Source: Gaetbulibacter sp. S0825 (GTDB lineage: Bacteria; Bacteroidota; Bacteroidia; Flavobacteriales; Flavobacteriaceae). From it: a DNA stretch of 64,000 nt. This document shows positions 1 to 9,853 of the stretch, in pieces. The stretch spans positions 806,001 through 870,000 of the forward strand of contig NZ_JAATJT010000001.1 in assembly GCF_011777505.1 (NCBI RefSeq), written 5' to 3'. The position numbers and the translations under genes are program-made. Position 1 is the stretch's first letter, and every line of letters begins with the position of its first letter. The notes under the pieces are model-generated. The model did not search any database. It saw only the letters and a list, made by a program, of their open reading frames with translations, and was not told where the DNA came from.

Positions 1-36
1 TCATCAAATATAACGACAAAAAAAATGACAAGCAAA

Positions 37-798
37 TTATAGTTTTATACCTATACCAATACTAATGTTTGTAGAAAACTGAGAGTCTCCAGAGGGCGTT
101 ATGTTGTCATGATAGTAGTCGAAAAGAGTATATAAACTTAAAACCCTACTTAAAGGAACATCAATTTTTAGTTGTTCTAAAACTCTAAAATCTGAAAAAT
201 CTTTATATAAAGGTTGGAAGTAAACAGTATTTGTGATGTTTACATTGCTCTCGGCAATAGTAGCCGAAATTGACAAATAGGTGCTATTTCTGTGGTTATA
301 TTCTTTTGTGTTGAAAGTGTCACTTTTTTCTTCTTCATACATATAAGCATTACCTAAATACAATCTTACATTTTCTTTAGACACCAATTTAAAACGTAAT
401 CCAGCTCCAACTAAGTTTCTTGAGTTAATCGCTAGCAATTGATTATGTTGGCTTTGTACAAAAGTTTCAAACCTAAATAGATTAGATAGTTTTTGATTGT
501 ATCGTAAATGTAAAAACCAAGTGTTTTGGAAGTCTTGAGCTTCCGACCGAATTAAATTATAATTTCCTAGCAAGAAATATATTTTCTTAAGGTCTTTGGA
601 TTTTACTTGAGTTGAAAGACTGCTTCCGATCCTGTAAATGTAATCTCCGTCATAATTATCATAACTAAATGAAAAATCACTCCTTAAAACAAATCTTATC
701 GAATCTGTTTGCATTCGTTTGGACTCAATATTTACCAGTTGTGCATGAGAAAATGATGTAAATGCTAAAGCAAATACGATTAAAAATTGTTGTTTCAT
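37..798 (-). CDS. Outer-membrane beta-barrel protein, DUF481-like
   Basis: 253 residues with a Sec signal peptide (about residues 1-19, ending SFSHAQ). The rest is alternating aromatic and polar strands, and the last residues (SIGIGIKL) resemble a barrel-closing strand. Composition and length suit a DUF481-type outer-membrane protein of Bacteroidota. The ATG at 798 directly precedes the signal peptide. It is divergent from the HupE-like gene across about 70 bp. No catalytic motif is visible, so only its location in the outer membrane can be proposed. The family assignment is from overall pattern, not from a diagnostic motif. Confidence 0.55.
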   Translation of the reverse strand: MKQQFLIVFALAFTSFSHAQLVNIESKRMQTDSIRFVLRSDFSFSYDNYDGDYIYRIGSSLSTQVKSKDLKKIYFLLGNYNLIRSEAQDFQNTWFLHLRYNQKLSNLFRFETFVQSQHNQLLAINSRNLVGAGLRFKLVSKENVRLYLGNAYMYEEEKSDTFNTKEYNHRNSTYLSISATIAESNVNITNTVYFQPLYKDFSDFRVLEQLKIDVPLSRVLSLYTLFDYYHDNITPSGDSQFSTNISIGIGIKL

Positions 799-870
799 AT
801 TGGTTGGTTTATTAATTAAATATAGTTAAATATTAATTTATTAATTTTGACTAACTCAAATCAGTATGTT

Positions 871-1461
871 ATGCTTGATAATTTTTGGTTTAATGTTCAA
901 TATGGCATTAATCACGTATTGGATATCAATGGTTACGACCATGTACTTTTTTTAATGGTACTTACTGTTCCTTATGTTTTTAAAGATTGGAAACGCGTTC
1001 TAATTTTAGTATCTACTTTTACTTTAGGGCACACACTATCACTTGTGTTGGCAGCTTATGATATTGTAAGCATTAATGGTGTTTTAGTGGAGTTTTTGAT
1101 TCCAGTTACCATATTAATAGTTGCGCTTTACAATATATTTACAGCAGGTAAAAAAGGGAAAGAACAAAAAATAGGAGTCTTGTTTTTATCGACATTGTTT
1201 TTTGGAATCGTTCATGGACTTGGATTCGCAAGAGAGTTTAAGATGTTTATGGGAAAATCTGAAGACAAATTAATGCCACTCATAGAGTTTGCATTAGGTA
1301 TTGAAATAGCACAAGTAATTATAGTTTTTGTTGTACTCTTTTTAGGATTCTTTACTCAAACCATTTTTAGATTTTCAAGGCGCGACTGGATGATGGTACT
1401 ATCTGCAATTGTAGTAGGTTTAGTAATACCTATACTAATTGAAAGTGATATCTTTTCTTAA
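871..1461 (+). CDS. HupE/UreJ-like membrane protein
   Basis: 196-residue polytopic membrane protein with about five to six hydrophobic helices. The motifs GYDHVLFLM, TLGHTLSL and GIVHGLGFA carry the spaced histidines typical of the HupE/UreJ_2 family, whose members are implicated in nickel or other metal uptake. I chose ATG 871. The frame is also open from a TTG at 847, but that TTG lies inside a good -7 element (TAATTTTG, 842-849), so it would not be transcribed. No hydrogenase or urease genes are nearby, so the substrate is unknown. It is followed by about 130 bp before the deaminase gene. Confidence 0.7.
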   Translation: MLDNFWFNVQYGINHVLDINGYDHVLFLMVLTVPYVFKDWKRVLILVSTFTLGHTLSLVLAAYDIVSINGVLVEFLIPVTILIVALYNIFTAGKKGKEQKIGVLFLSTLFFGIVHGLGFAREFKMFMGKSEDKLMPLIEFALGIEIAQVIIVFVVLFLGFFTQTIFRFSRRDWMMVLSAIVVGLVIPILIESDIFS

Positions 1462-1588
1462 TTTATGATATTGTTATAAAAGTTTTGTAAAACTTTAACG
1501 TTAGTTAGAGTAAGCAGCTATTATATATGTAAAGGAATTCGTTACATTTGATGTTCTATTCTATTTAAAAGAAGATTAAAATAAATTC

Positions 1589-2017
1589 ATGTCAGAGAAA
1601 AAACAACTAAAATATGATAAAGCCTACTTACGTATGGCTCAAGAATGGGGGGAACTCTCCTATTGTGAGCGGAAAAAGGTTGGCGCAATTATTGTAAAAG
1701 ATAGAATGATAATCTCTGACGGTTATAACGGAACGCCAACAGGGTTTGAAAACTTTTGTGAAGATGACAGCGGCTATACAAAATGGTATGTATTACATGC
1801 TGAAGCTAACGCCATTTCTAAGGTAGCATCATCTACGCAATCTTGTAAGGGTGGAACATTGTATATCACATTGTCGCCATGTAAAGAATGTAGTAAACTA
1901 ATACATCAAGCTGGAATTGTTAGGGTAGTTTATAGTAAAGCGTATAAAGATGATTCAGGAATTAGTTTTTTAAAAAAAGCAGGAATTGATGTAAAACATG
2001 TTAGCGAATTAAATTAA
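1589..2017 (+). CDS. Deoxycytidylate (dCMP) deaminase family protein
   Basis: 142 residues of the cytidine/dCMP deaminase fold. The zinc site is visible as H70-A-E72 and the paired cysteines C98 and C101 in SPCKEC. A further Cys-rich insert (residues 26-57) resembles the extra zinc site of ComEB-type dCMP deaminases. The expected reaction is dCMP to dUMP, supplying thymidylate synthase. The stop codon overlaps the start of the downstream S41 protease gene (TAATG), so the two are co-translated, although no functional link is known. Ribonucleotide reductase lies about 4 kb downstream. Confidence 0.85.
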   Translation: MSEKKQLKYDKAYLRMAQEWGELSYCERKKVGAIIVKDRMIISDGYNGTPTGFENFCEDDSGYTKWYVLHAEANAISKVASSTQSCKGGTLYITLSPCKECSKLIHQAGIVRVVYSKAYKDDSGISFLKKAGIDVKHVSELN

Positions 2018-3606
2018 TGAATATCCAAAAAAAATATTTGCCAATAATTATTAGTGCAGCCATTGCATTAGGGATATTTATAGGTGGAAAATTGAGTTTT
2101 ACCGATAAATCCGACAGACTGTTTACTTCTAATTCTAAAAAAGATAAAATCAACAGGCTCATAGATTATATAGACTACGAGTATGTTGATCAAATAGATA
2201 CTGATAGTATTGTGGATGTGACCGTAAATCGCATATTAGACAATCTCGATCCGCACTCAACTTATATACCAAAAAAAGATCTCCAAAAAGTAACCGATAA
2301 TATGAAAGGAGATTTTATAGGTATCGGTGTTAGTTTATATACATATAAAGATTCAGCAACAGTTATTAGAGCTTTAGAAGATGGGCCAAGTAAAAAGGTA
2401 GGAATTAAAGGCGGCGATAGAATTGTAGTTGTTGACGGAGATTCAATTTTTGGGCCAAACTGGAGTAACGACGATATTCTAGCCAAGTTAAAGGGAGAAA
2501 AAAACACAAAGATAAAACTTAAAGTTTATAGACGAGGCGAGCCAAAATTACTTGATTTTAAAGTAAAATTTAGTGAAGTGCCGCTTAAAAGTGTAGATGC
2601 GTCTTATATGTTATCCGATAATTTGGGATATATAAAAGTGAATCGTTTTGCCGAATCGACTTATAAAGAATTTAAAGAAGGGCTTGATAATTTACAAATT
2701 CAAGGCGCTACAAAATTAGTTTTAGATCTTAGAGATAATCCTGGAGGCTTTTTGCATATTGCTAAGCAAATCGCTGATGAGTTTTTAGAAGATGATAAAC
2801 TTATCGTGTTTACAAAAAACAAAAAAGGGAAGATTGAAAATTATTTTGCGACAAAAAAAGGTGATTTTGAAAGTGGAGAAATCTATGTATTAATTAATGA
2901 AAACTCAGCCTCGGCAAGTGAGATTATAGCAGGAGCTTTACAAGATAATGATAAAGGGACTATCCTTGGGAGACGCTCTTTTGGTAAAGGCTTAGTTCAA
3001 CGAGATATGGCTTTAGGTGATGGTAGTGCGGTAAGACTAACAGTATCAAGATATTACACTCCAACTGGACGCTCAATACAACGTAGTTATGAAAATGGAA
3101 ATGAAGATTATTACCACGAATATTACAAGCGAATAGATAATGGAGAATTATCAGAAGCTAAAAACATAGAGGTAGCCGATTCCTTAAAATTTACAACACC
3201 AAATGGGAAAGTGGTTTATGGAGGCGGAGGCATAATTCCTGATGTATTTGTGCCAATTGATAAGAAAATGGAAAATGGTACTATCAATAGAATTATTGGT
3301 AGTGGTATGATGAGTTATTTTGTGTTTGAGGATCTAGATAAAGATAGAACGCCTTATCAAAACATGTCTCAAGAAGATTTTGTAAACAATTATATTGTCA
3401 CAGATAACGATTTGGAACGTTTTACAGAGTATATAAATAGAAGAACACGCTATAAAATTACCTTTGTCGCCTATCGTGAAGAGGTTAAACTATATATAAA
3501 AGCTACTCTTGCCGAACAATTGTACGGTACTGAAGCTCACATGCAAGTTTTAAATACGAATGACGCTATGTTGAAAAAAGTTTTTGAGTTAGTAAGTAAT
3601 AATTAG
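2017..3606 (+). CDS. C-terminal processing peptidase, S41 family (CtpA/Prc-like)
   Basis: 529 residues. An N-terminal hydrophobic segment (about 8-24) is a signal anchor, so the protein acts in the periplasm. A PDZ domain covers about 85-170 and the S41 protease core about 190-370. The active-site serine lies in the segment NSASASEI (297-303), and the catalytic lysine is K324 in FGKGLVQ. The C-terminal 130 residues form a family-typical extension. The start overlaps the deaminase stop, and the last 4 bp overlap the convergent flavoprotein gene. Such proteases trim or degrade envelope proteins by their C-termini; the substrate here cannot be told. Confidence 0.88.
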   Translation: MNIQKKYLPIIISAAIALGIFIGGKLSFTDKSDRLFTSNSKKDKINRLIDYIDYEYVDQIDTDSIVDVTVNRILDNLDPHSTYIPKKDLQKVTDNMKGDFIGIGVSLYTYKDSATVIRALEDGPSKKVGIKGGDRIVVVDGDSIFGPNWSNDDILAKLKGEKNTKIKLKVYRRGEPKLLDFKVKFSEVPLKSVDASYMLSDNLGYIKVNRFAESTYKEFKEGLDNLQIQGATKLVLDLRDNPGGFLHIAKQIADEFLEDDKLIVFTKNKKGKIENYFATKKGDFESGEIYVLINENSASASEIIAGALQDNDKGTILGRRSFGKGLVQRDMALGDGSAVRLTVSRYYTPTGRSIQRSYENGNEDYYHEYYKRIDNGELSEAKNIEVADSLKFTTPNGKVVYGGGGIIPDVFVPIDKKMENGTINRIIGSGMMSYFVFEDLDKDRTPYQNMSQEDFVNNYIVTDNDLERFTEYINRRTRYKITFVAYREEVKLYIKATLAEQLYGTEAHMQVLNTNDAMLKKVFELVSNN

Positions 3607-4211
3607 CCGGTTATTTTATCATGAACCTTAGTATGCTTTCCGTTATTCCACAAGGTAAGAATATCTGTAGCTACATGAGCACCACTGCCAGAAGCTATTG
3701 CAAATTGACTTCGCCAACCAGCTAAAGTACCAGTCACATATAGATTTTTAGTAACTAAATGATTTGTGTTTTTTAGCCAAATTTTGTTTTTTTCTTTTTC
3801 AGTTCTTGGATGAGGTTCAATGTAATCTTCTAATCCGTTAATGGTAATCAAGTTGGTGTAGCCAACCGCCACGACAACTATTTTAGCTTTGTAATGATTT
3901 TTGTTAGTCAAAATTTCAAAATAATTTGAGCTCTTAAAAATCTCGCAAACCTTTTCATTTTCGATTTGTGTAATATGAGGATATAAATCTTTAAGCTGTT
4001 TTTTTCCACTCTCTAAGATAAAGGCTCCAGTAGTCCCTGGAGAAATGCCTAAAACATTATTAAACAATGCTGTTTGAAGGTGAGATGTTTTTTGATGGGT
4101 AACAATAGCAATTTTTTTATTCAGTACATAAGGTCTATTATTAGCTGACCCCAAAACCAAACCGCACGACATTCCTGCTGCTCCAGCACCAATAATTAAA
4201 ACATCCAGCAT
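3603..4211 (-). CDS. Small NAD(P)/FAD-dependent oxidoreductase (thioredoxin-reductase-like, no CxxC)
   Basis: 202 residues. The FAD-binding Rossmann motif GAGAAG is at residues 8-13, and the C-terminal FAD contact is seen as LYVTGTLAGW. The fold resembles thioredoxin reductase, but the protein is only about two thirds the usual length and lacks both the redox CxxC pair and a complete NADPH-binding domain. It therefore cannot reduce thioredoxin in the classical way. The frame is intact with a sensible start, so it looks like a genuine short family rather than a fragment. The start codon overlaps the stop of the upstream 67-residue membrane gene by one base, which suggests an operon with it and marC. 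Confidence 0.65.
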   Translation of the reverse strand: MLDVLIIGAGAAGMSCGLVLGSANNRPYVLNKKIAIVTHQKTSHLQTALFNNVLGISPGTTGAFILESGKKQLKDLYPHITQIENEKVCEIFKSSNYFEILTNKNHYKAKIVVVAVGYTNLITINGLEDYIEPHPRTEKEKNKIWLKNTNHLVTKNLYVTGTLAGWRSQFAIASGSGAHVATDILTLWNNGKHTKVHDKITG

Positions 4212-4414
4212 TAGCGTCTCCTTTTTACTTTGGTTTCAATTTTTTTGGAAACCCTTATAATAGCAAGCAATAAAATGGTGCATAAACCTGCCATAACAGT
4301 TATTAAAGCGACAGTACTTTTATCTCCAAAAGGATCATTGTAATCTATTTGGGTTAGGTTAAAAATGATTAAACCTAAAGCGATAATACTTAATATATAC
4401 GTAAAAATTTTCAT
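4211..4414 (-). CDS. Small two-helix membrane protein
   Basis: 67 residues with two predicted transmembrane helices (about 2-20 and 34-53) and a strongly basic C-terminus (ending KVKRRR), which should face the cytoplasm. It is packed between marC (2 bp gap) and the small flavoprotein (1 bp overlap), so the three form one minus-strand operon. I do not recognise a named family. Its coding status rests on the tight operon spacing and its clear membrane profile. Confidence 0.6.
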   Translation of the reverse strand: MKIFTYILSIIALGLIIFNLTQIDYNDPFGDKSTVALITVMAGLCTILLLAIIRVSKKIETKVKRRR

Positions 4415-4416
4415 AA

Positions 4417-4995
4417 TTAAAATAAGACTTTAATATTTGCTGCAAATAATTTAACAGCTATAGCAAGCAGTATAACACCAAATACTTTTCTAATGATATT
4501 AATCCCATTTTTACCAATAATGTGCTCAATTTTGACCGATGTTTTTAAAACGGCATAAATCAATATCACATTAATAATAACAGCTACTATTATGTTTTCT
4601 AATCTAAATTCAGCTCTTAAAGATAAAAGGGTTGTTAAGCTCCCAGGGCCAGCAATTAATGGAAATGCTAAAGGAAAAATAGAAGCTGTAACACCGCTAT
4701 CGTTATTGTCTTTATAAAGTGTTACACCTAAAATCATTTCTAATGCTATAAAAAACAAAACAAAGGCACCAGCAACAGCAAAAGAGTTAACATCAATTCC
4801 AATTAGTGATAATAGGCTTTTACCTAAAAACAGGAATACTATCATTATAATTCCAGCTATTATCGAAGCCTTTTCACTTTGTATATGCCCAACTTTTTTT
4901 CTTAAATCAATGATTATCGGAATATTCCCTATAATATCAATAACAGCGAATAGCACCATGAATGCTGTAAATATTTCTTTAAAATTTAATTGCAC
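4417..4995 (-). CDS. MarC family integral membrane protein
   Basis: About 192 residues with six hydrophobic helices and the family signatures FAVIDIIGNIP near the N-terminus and FPLAFPLIAGPGS in the middle. I propose a GTG start at 4995 (MQLNFKEIFTAFM...), which matches usual MarC N-termini. The open frame extends to a TTG at 5022, but that codon lies within a probable -7 element (5020-5027). MarC proteins are inner-membrane proteins of unclear function; the old link to multiple antibiotic resistance is not supported. It is first in a three-gene operon. Confidence 0.75.
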   Translation of the reverse strand: MQLNFKEIFTAFMVLFAVIDIIGNIPIIIDLRKKVGHIQSEKASIIAGIIMIVFLFLGKSLLSLIGIDVNSFAVAGAFVLFFIALEMILGVTLYKDNNDSGVTASIFPLAFPLIAGPGSLTTLLSLRAEFRLENIIVAVIINVILIYAVLKTSVKIEHIIGKNGINIIRKVFGVILLAIAVKLFAANIKVLF

Positions 4996-5110
4996 AGTTC
5001 TATAATTAGAAAATTTGTGCAAAGTTCGTCAATTAAATTGTATTTGTAACAACAAAATATATCAATGTTTAAGGTTTACATTTTGTTGATAATTGCTGCA
5101 TAAATACCAT

Positions 5111-5118
5111 TATATTTG
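5111..5118 (+). promoter_or_regulatory. -7 element of the DUF3109 gene, leaderless start
   Basis: TATATTTG fits the Bacteroidota TAnnTTTG element exactly. Transcription about 4 bp after its G would begin at about 5122, and the ATG is at 5123. The mRNA would therefore be leaderless. Confidence 0.5.
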
Positions 5119-5122
5119 CAGC

Positions 5123-5692
5123 ATGTTTCAACTAGGTAAGACAATAGTTTCTGAAGATATTATAGAAAAAGACTTCGTATGTAATTTAAATGCATGCAAA
5201 GGCGCTTGTTGTATTGATGGTGACGCTGGAGCACCCTTAGAAGCTCATGAATCTTCAATTTTAAAAGATATTTATCCAAAAGTAAAGCCTTTTTTAAGAA
5301 AAGAAGGGATTGAGGCCATTGAAGCACAAGGAACTTTTATTAAAACAGAAGAAGGTGAACTAGAAACCCCATTAATAGATGGTGCAGATTGCGCTTACGT
5401 TATTTTTGATGAACACAATACTGCTCTCTGTGGCATTGAAGAAGCCTATAATCAAGGAGAAGTTACATGGAAAAAACCAGTTTCTTGTCATTTATACCCA
5501 ATTCGTGTGAAAGATTATAGTGAATTTTCAGCTGTAAATTATCATCATTGGCACATATGCGATGATGCTTGTCAACTCGGTAAAGAATTACAAGTACCAG
5601 TTTACAAATTCGTGAAAGAAGCGCTTATTAGAAAGTTTGGCGAAGATTGGTACGCAGAGCTAGAAAAAGTTGCTAATACCATGACGAAATAG
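5123..5692 (+). CDS. DUF3109 family cysteine-rich protein
   Basis: About 189 residues with an N-terminal Cys cluster (CNLNACKGACC) and further cysteines at CAYV, CGI, SCHLYPIRV and HICDDAC. The pattern, with a conserved SCHLYPI motif, matches the DUF3109 proteins of Bacteroidota, which resemble YkgJ-type metal or Fe-S binding proteins. The function is unknown. I start it at ATG 5123 (MFQLGKTIV). The upstream in-frame TTG (5093) lies before the likely transcription start set by the -7 box at 5111-5118. It is monocistronic, with a 344-bp gene-free stretch after it. Confidence 0.72.
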   Translation: MFQLGKTIVSEDIIEKDFVCNLNACKGACCIDGDAGAPLEAHESSILKDIYPKVKPFLRKEGIEAIEAQGTFIKTEEGELETPLIDGADCAYVIFDEHNTALCGIEEAYNQGEVTWKKPVSCHLYPIRVKDYSEFSAVNYHHWHICDDACQLGKELQVPVYKFVKEALIRKFGEDWYAELEKVANTMTK

Positions 5693-6036
5693 CGTATTAT
5701 TTTTTAGTTTAAATTGTTTAAAATTTATTCATTTTTTTTTTTAAATTAATTGACTAAAAATAGAATTTCGTGTGAATTTTCTAATTTTTCATTTTCTAAA
5801 AATCCCATATTTTATAAGGGTTTCAAAATATTCAAAATTATTAAGTAATTGACAATCAAATAGTTAATATAAATTTTTTGTAAACTCTTTTGTGGGAAAA
5901 AAATCACTCGTTGTTAAAAACTTGTTAACATTGTTTATAAAATAACCTTTCGTATTTAAGTGCTTTTTTGAATATTTGTGAGTCCCTAGATTAAGCTAAT
6001 TTTTATACCTATAATTTTTAAAATTTTCAAACAATT
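5693..6036. other. Gene-free stretch upstream of nrdB
   Basis: 344 bp, very AT-rich. It must hold the nrdB promoter. I see no convincing NrdR box pair. A GTTAA pair 11 bp apart occurs at 5913 and 5924, and a small imperfect hairpin at about 5807-5823. No ORF of note. Confidence 0.5.
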
Positions 6037-7017
6037 ATGTCAAACCAAACAGAGCCCATTTTACAAGAAAACAAAGATCGATTTGTTATTTTTCCTATTC
6101 AACATCATGATATTTGGGAATGGTATAAAAAACAGGAAGCTAGTTTTTGGACAGCTGAAGAAATCGACCTTCATCAAGACATAATTGATTGGGATAGTAA
6201 ACTAAGTGACGACGAACGCTATTTTATAAAGCATATTTTAGCATTTTTTGCAGCGAGTGATGGAATTGTAAATGAAAATTTGGCCGAAAACTTCGTGTCT
6301 GAAGTGCAATATACCGAAGCAAAATTCTTTTATGGCTTCCAAATAATGATGGAAAACATTCACTCTGAGGTGTATTCGTTATTAATTGACACTTATGTAA
6401 AAGATGAAGCCGAAAAAGACCAGCTTTTTAGAGCTATTGAAGTATTCCCAGCAATCAAAGAAAAGGCAGATTGGGCTTTAAAATGGATTGATTCGCCAAG
6501 CTTTGCTGAACGCCTAATTGCATTTGCTGCTGTTGAAGGCATCTTTTTCTCTGGAAGTTTTTGCTCTATTTTTTGGCTTAAAAAACGTGGTTTAATGCCT
6601 GGATTAACCTTCTCGAATGAATTAATATCTAGAGACGAAGGGCTTCATTGTGATTTTGCTGTGCATTTACACAATAACCACATGATAAATAAAGTGCCTA
6701 AAGAGCGTATCACAAAAATATTGACCAATGCTTTAGATATTGAGCGCTCGTTTATTACAGAGTCGTTACCAGTAAGTTTAATTGGGATGAACGCTAAATT
6801 AATGACACAATATTTAGAGTTTGTGACAGATAGATTGTTGGTTGAATTTGAATGTGAAAAAGTTTATAATTCAACAAATCCATTTGATTTCATGGACATG
6901 ATTTCATTACAAGGAAAAACAAATTTCTTTGAAAAACGCGTGTCTGAATATCAAAAAGCAGGAGTTCTTAACAAAGAAGAAGAAAAAGACAAGTTTAGCT
7001 TTGACGCGGACTTTTAA
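6037..7017 (+). CDS. nrdB: Ribonucleoside-diphosphate reductase, beta subunit (class Ia)
   Basis: 326 residues. The diiron-tyrosyl radical centre is visible: D75 in ASDGIV, then E106-x2-H109-x3-Y113 in ENIHSEVY, where Y113 would be the radical tyrosine, and the second Glu/Glu/His group in AAVEGIFF and SRDEGLHCD. It makes the radical that drives reduction of ribonucleotides to deoxyribonucleotides together with NrdA encoded 194 bp downstream. Length and motifs are normal for the family. The start is ATG 6037 after a long AT-rich leader. Confidence 0.95.
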   Translation: MSNQTEPILQENKDRFVIFPIQHHDIWEWYKKQEASFWTAEEIDLHQDIIDWDSKLSDDERYFIKHILAFFAASDGIVNENLAENFVSEVQYTEAKFFYGFQIMMENIHSEVYSLLIDTYVKDEAEKDQLFRAIEVFPAIKEKADWALKWIDSPSFAERLIAFAAVEGIFFSGSFCSIFWLKKRGLMPGLTFSNELISRDEGLHCDFAVHLHNNHMINKVPKERITKILTNALDIERSFITESLPVSLIGMNAKLMTQYLEFVTDRLLVEFECEKVYNSTNPFDFMDMISLQGKTNFFEKRVSEYQKAGVLNKEEEKDKFSFDADF

Positions 7018-7211
7018 TTCATTTTTTTGAATTAAAATCATTCCCAAAAATACAGGGAAAACTAATAATATTTTTAACAAATTAACCAAGCGTTTCTTGA
7101 AAACGTAAGTAGAAAGAAACCGCTTTAATTAATTGAAACGAAATACCTAAAACCAACTAATTAATCATTTTTCTGACGAAGTTTCAGAAAACATTAAAGA
7201 CCTAAAAACGT

Positions 7212-9707
7212 ATGTATGTAGTAAAAAGAGACGGAAGAAAAGAGCCGATGATGTTCGACAAAATCACTGCTAGAGTGAGGAAATTGTGTTATGGATTAAA
7301 CGAACTTGTCGACCCTGTAAAGGTGGCTATGAGGGTTATTGAAGGGTTATACGATGGAGTAACCACAAGCGAATTGGATAATTTAGCTGCTGAAATTGCC
7401 GCTACATTAACCACAGCTCACCCAGATTATGCACGCTTAGCCGCTAGAATTTCTGTTTCTAATTTACACAAAAACACTAAAAAAACGTTTAGCGAAGTAA
7501 TGCACGATTTATATACCTATGTAAATCCAAGAACAGGTAAAGATGCTCCTTTGCTGTCGGACGAGGTATATAATGTTATTATGGAGAATAAAGAGAAATT
7601 AGACTCTACTATTATCTATAATCGTGATTTTGGATATGATTATTTTGGGTTTAAAACATTAGAGCGTTCATATTTATTAAAGCTTAATGGACAAATTGCA
7701 GAGCGTCCACAACACATGTTAATGCGTGTTTCTGTAGGGATTCATTTAAACGATTTAGATTCAGCTATTGAAACATACGAGTTGATGTCTAAAAAATATT
7801 TTACGCACGCTACACCTACACTTTTTAACTCAGGGACACCTAAACCACAAATGTCATCATGTTTTCTTTTAACAATGAAAGATGACAGTATAGACGGTAT
7901 TTACGATACACTTAAACAAACTGCTAAAATTTCACAATCAGCAGGAGGTATTGGATTGGCAATACATAATATACGTGCTACGGGAAGTTATATTGCAGGT
8001 ACAAATGGCACATCTAATGGTATTGTGCCAATGCTACAAGTATTTAACGATACAGCACGTTACGTAGATCAAGGAGGTGGGAAAAGAAAAGGAAGTTTTG
8101 CTATGTATATAGAACCATGGCATGCCGATATTTTTGACTTTTTGGATTTAAAGAAAAATCATGGTAAAGAAGAAATGCGCGCACGTGATTTATTCTATGC
8201 GATGTGGATTCCAGATTTGTTCATGATACGTGTGCAAGAAGATGGCGAATGGACGTTAATGTGTCCTAACGAATGCCCTGGATTACCAGACACACATAGC
8301 GAAGAGTTTGAAGCATTATATACCAAGTACGAAGAAGCAGGAAAAGGACGTAAAACTATTAGAGCACGGGAACTTTGGGAAAAAATCACTGAATCTCAAA
8401 TTGAAACAGGGACGCCTTACATGCTTTATAAGGATGCTGCTAATAGAAAATCTAACCAAAAGAATTTAGGTACGATTCGTTCGTCTAACTTATGTACCGA
8501 GATTATGGAGTATACATCTCCAGATGAGGTTGCAGTTTGTAACCTAGCTTCTATTGCATTGCCAATGTTTATTAAAAATGGAGAATTTGACCATAAAGAG
8601 TTATATAGAATTACCAAGCGTGTTACCAAAAACCTTAATAAGGTAATTGATAGAAATTACTATCCTGTTAAAGAAGCTGAAAACTCTAATTTCCGTCATA
8701 GGCCAATAGGTCTAGGAGTTCAAGGATTAGCAGATACGTTTATTAAACTACGCTTACCATTTACATGCGATGAAGCTAAAAAGCTAAATCAAGATATTTT
8801 TGAAACACTCTATTTTGCTGCAGTAACTGCTAGTATGGAAGAAGCGAAAGAAGATGGGTCTTACCAAACCTATGAAGGCTCTCCAATAAGTAATGGAGAA
8901 TTCCAACACAACCTTTGGGGAGTTAAAGATGAAGAATTAAGTGGTAATTGGGATTGGGCAAAACTACGTAAGCAAGTTAAAAAACACGGTATTCGTAATT
9001 CGTTATTAGTAGCACCAATGCCTACAGCTAGTACGTCACAAATTTTAGGAAACAATGAATGTTTCGAACCATATACATCAAATATTTACACACGTCGTGT
9101 ATTATCTGGTGAGTTTATTGTAGTAAATAAACACTTGTTAGAGGATTTAGTTGAACTTGGCCTATGGAATGATGCCCTTAAACAAGAAATCATGAGAGCC
9201 AACGGTTCTGTACAAGGAATTGATGTTATCCCTCAAGACATCAAGGAGCTTTACAAAACAGTTTGGGAATTGAGTATGAAAGATATTATTGATATGTCTC
9301 GTCAAAGAGGCTATTTTATTGATCAGTCTCAGTCACTTAACCTATTTATGGAAGGTGCCACTATGGCAAAATTAACATCAATGCATTTTTACGCTTGGAA
9401 GAGTGGTTTAAAAACAGGAATGTATTATTTACGTACGAAGAGTGCTGTAGATGCGATTAAGTTTACGTTGGATAAAAAGAAGAAAGAGCAACCAGTAGAA
9501 GCAGAGGCTGTTGTTGAAGTAGCTGTTGCAACTCCAGATGCAACCGAAGAGATTGTTGTGGCCCAACGTAAAGAAAAGGCAGCTAAAACTGCTGTAAAAT
9601 TTGCACAAGAAACCGAAGTTGAACCAATGTCTGCTGAAGAAATGAAAGCTTTAATTGCCCAAGCTAAAGAAGCTGAAGGAGACGATTGTTTAATGTGCGG
9701 TTCTTAA
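7212..9707 (+). CDS. nrdA: Ribonucleoside-diphosphate reductase, alpha subunit (class Ia)
   Basis: 831 residues. An ATP-cone allosteric domain occupies about residues 1-95 (starts [15 protein letters not shown]). The catalytic N-x-C-x-E motif is in SNLCTEIM, and the substrate loop lies in [19 protein letters not shown]. The protein ends CLMCGS, the mobile redox Cys pair that is re-reduced by thioredoxin or glutaredoxin. Before it is an Ala/Glu/Val-rich linker of about 75 residues, longer than in E. coli and usual in Bacteroidota. It pairs with NrdB upstream. A GNRA-loop terminator follows at 9731. Confidence 0.95.
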   Translation: MYVVKRDGRKEPMMFDKITARVRKLCYGLNELVDPVKVAMRVIEGLYDGVTTSELDNLAAEIAATLTTAHPDYARLAARISVSNLHKNTKKTFSEVMHDLYTYVNPRTGKDAPLLSDEVYNVIMENKEKLDSTIIYNRDFGYDYFGFKTLERSYLLKLNGQIAERPQHMLMRVSVGIHLNDLDSAIETYELMSKKYFTHATPTLFNSGTPKPQMSSCFLLTMKDDSIDGIYDTLKQTAKISQSAGGIGLAIHNIRATGSYIAGTNGTSNGIVPMLQVFNDTARYVDQGGGKRKGSFAMYIEPWHADIFDFLDLKKNHGKEEMRARDLFYAMWIPDLFMIRVQEDGEWTLMCPNECPGLPDTHSEEFEALYTKYEEAGKGRKTIRARELWEKITESQIETGTPYMLYKDAANRKSNQKNLGTIRSSNLCTEIMEYTSPDEVAVCNLASIALPMFIKNGEFDHKELYRITKRVTKNLNKVIDRNYYPVKEAENSNFRHRPIGLGVQGLADTFIKLRLPFTCDEAKKLNQDIFETLYFAAVTASMEEAKEDGSYQTYEGSPISNGEFQHNLWGVKDEELSGNWDWAKLRKQVKKHGIRNSLLVAPMPTASTSQILGNNECFEPYTSNIYTRRVLSGEFIVVNKHLLEDLVELGLWNDALKQEIMRANGSVQGIDVIPQDIKELYKTVWELSMKDIIDMSRQRGYFIDQSQSLNLFMEGATMAKLTSMHFYAWKSGLKTGMYYLRTKSAVDAIKFTLDKKKKEQPVEAEAVVEVAVATPDATEEIVVAQRKEKAAKTAVKFAQETEVEPMSAEEMKALIAQAKEAEGDDCLMCGS

Positions 9708-9730
9708 TAATTCAATAAATAAATGTTGTT

Positions 9731-9759
9731 AAAAAGCATCTCGAAAGAGGTGCTTTTTT
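9731..9759 (+). terminator. Intrinsic terminator after nrdA
   Basis: AGCATCTC, GAAA tetraloop, GAGGTGCT, flanked by A5 on the left and T6 on the right. The 8-bp stem includes one G-T pair. It lies 23 bp after the nrdA stop. Confidence 0.85.
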
Positions 9760-9853
9760 ATTTTTAAAGGATTTGCGTTATTGATAAAAATGAGAAAAAA
9801 TCAGACAATTTTATTTTTGATTGTTATATTTGAGACAGCTTAAACCTACAATT

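Noticed and set aside
847-870. TTG start for the HupE-like gene
   Set aside because: The codon is inside an exact TAnnTTTG element, so it would not be in the mRNA. ATG 871 is preferred.
5913-5928. Two GTTAA units 11 bp apart upstream of nrdB
   Set aside because: Only two units, in a very AT-rich leader, far from any clear -7 box and not before a phosphate gene. Probably chance; it also shows that two-unit matches should not be over-read.
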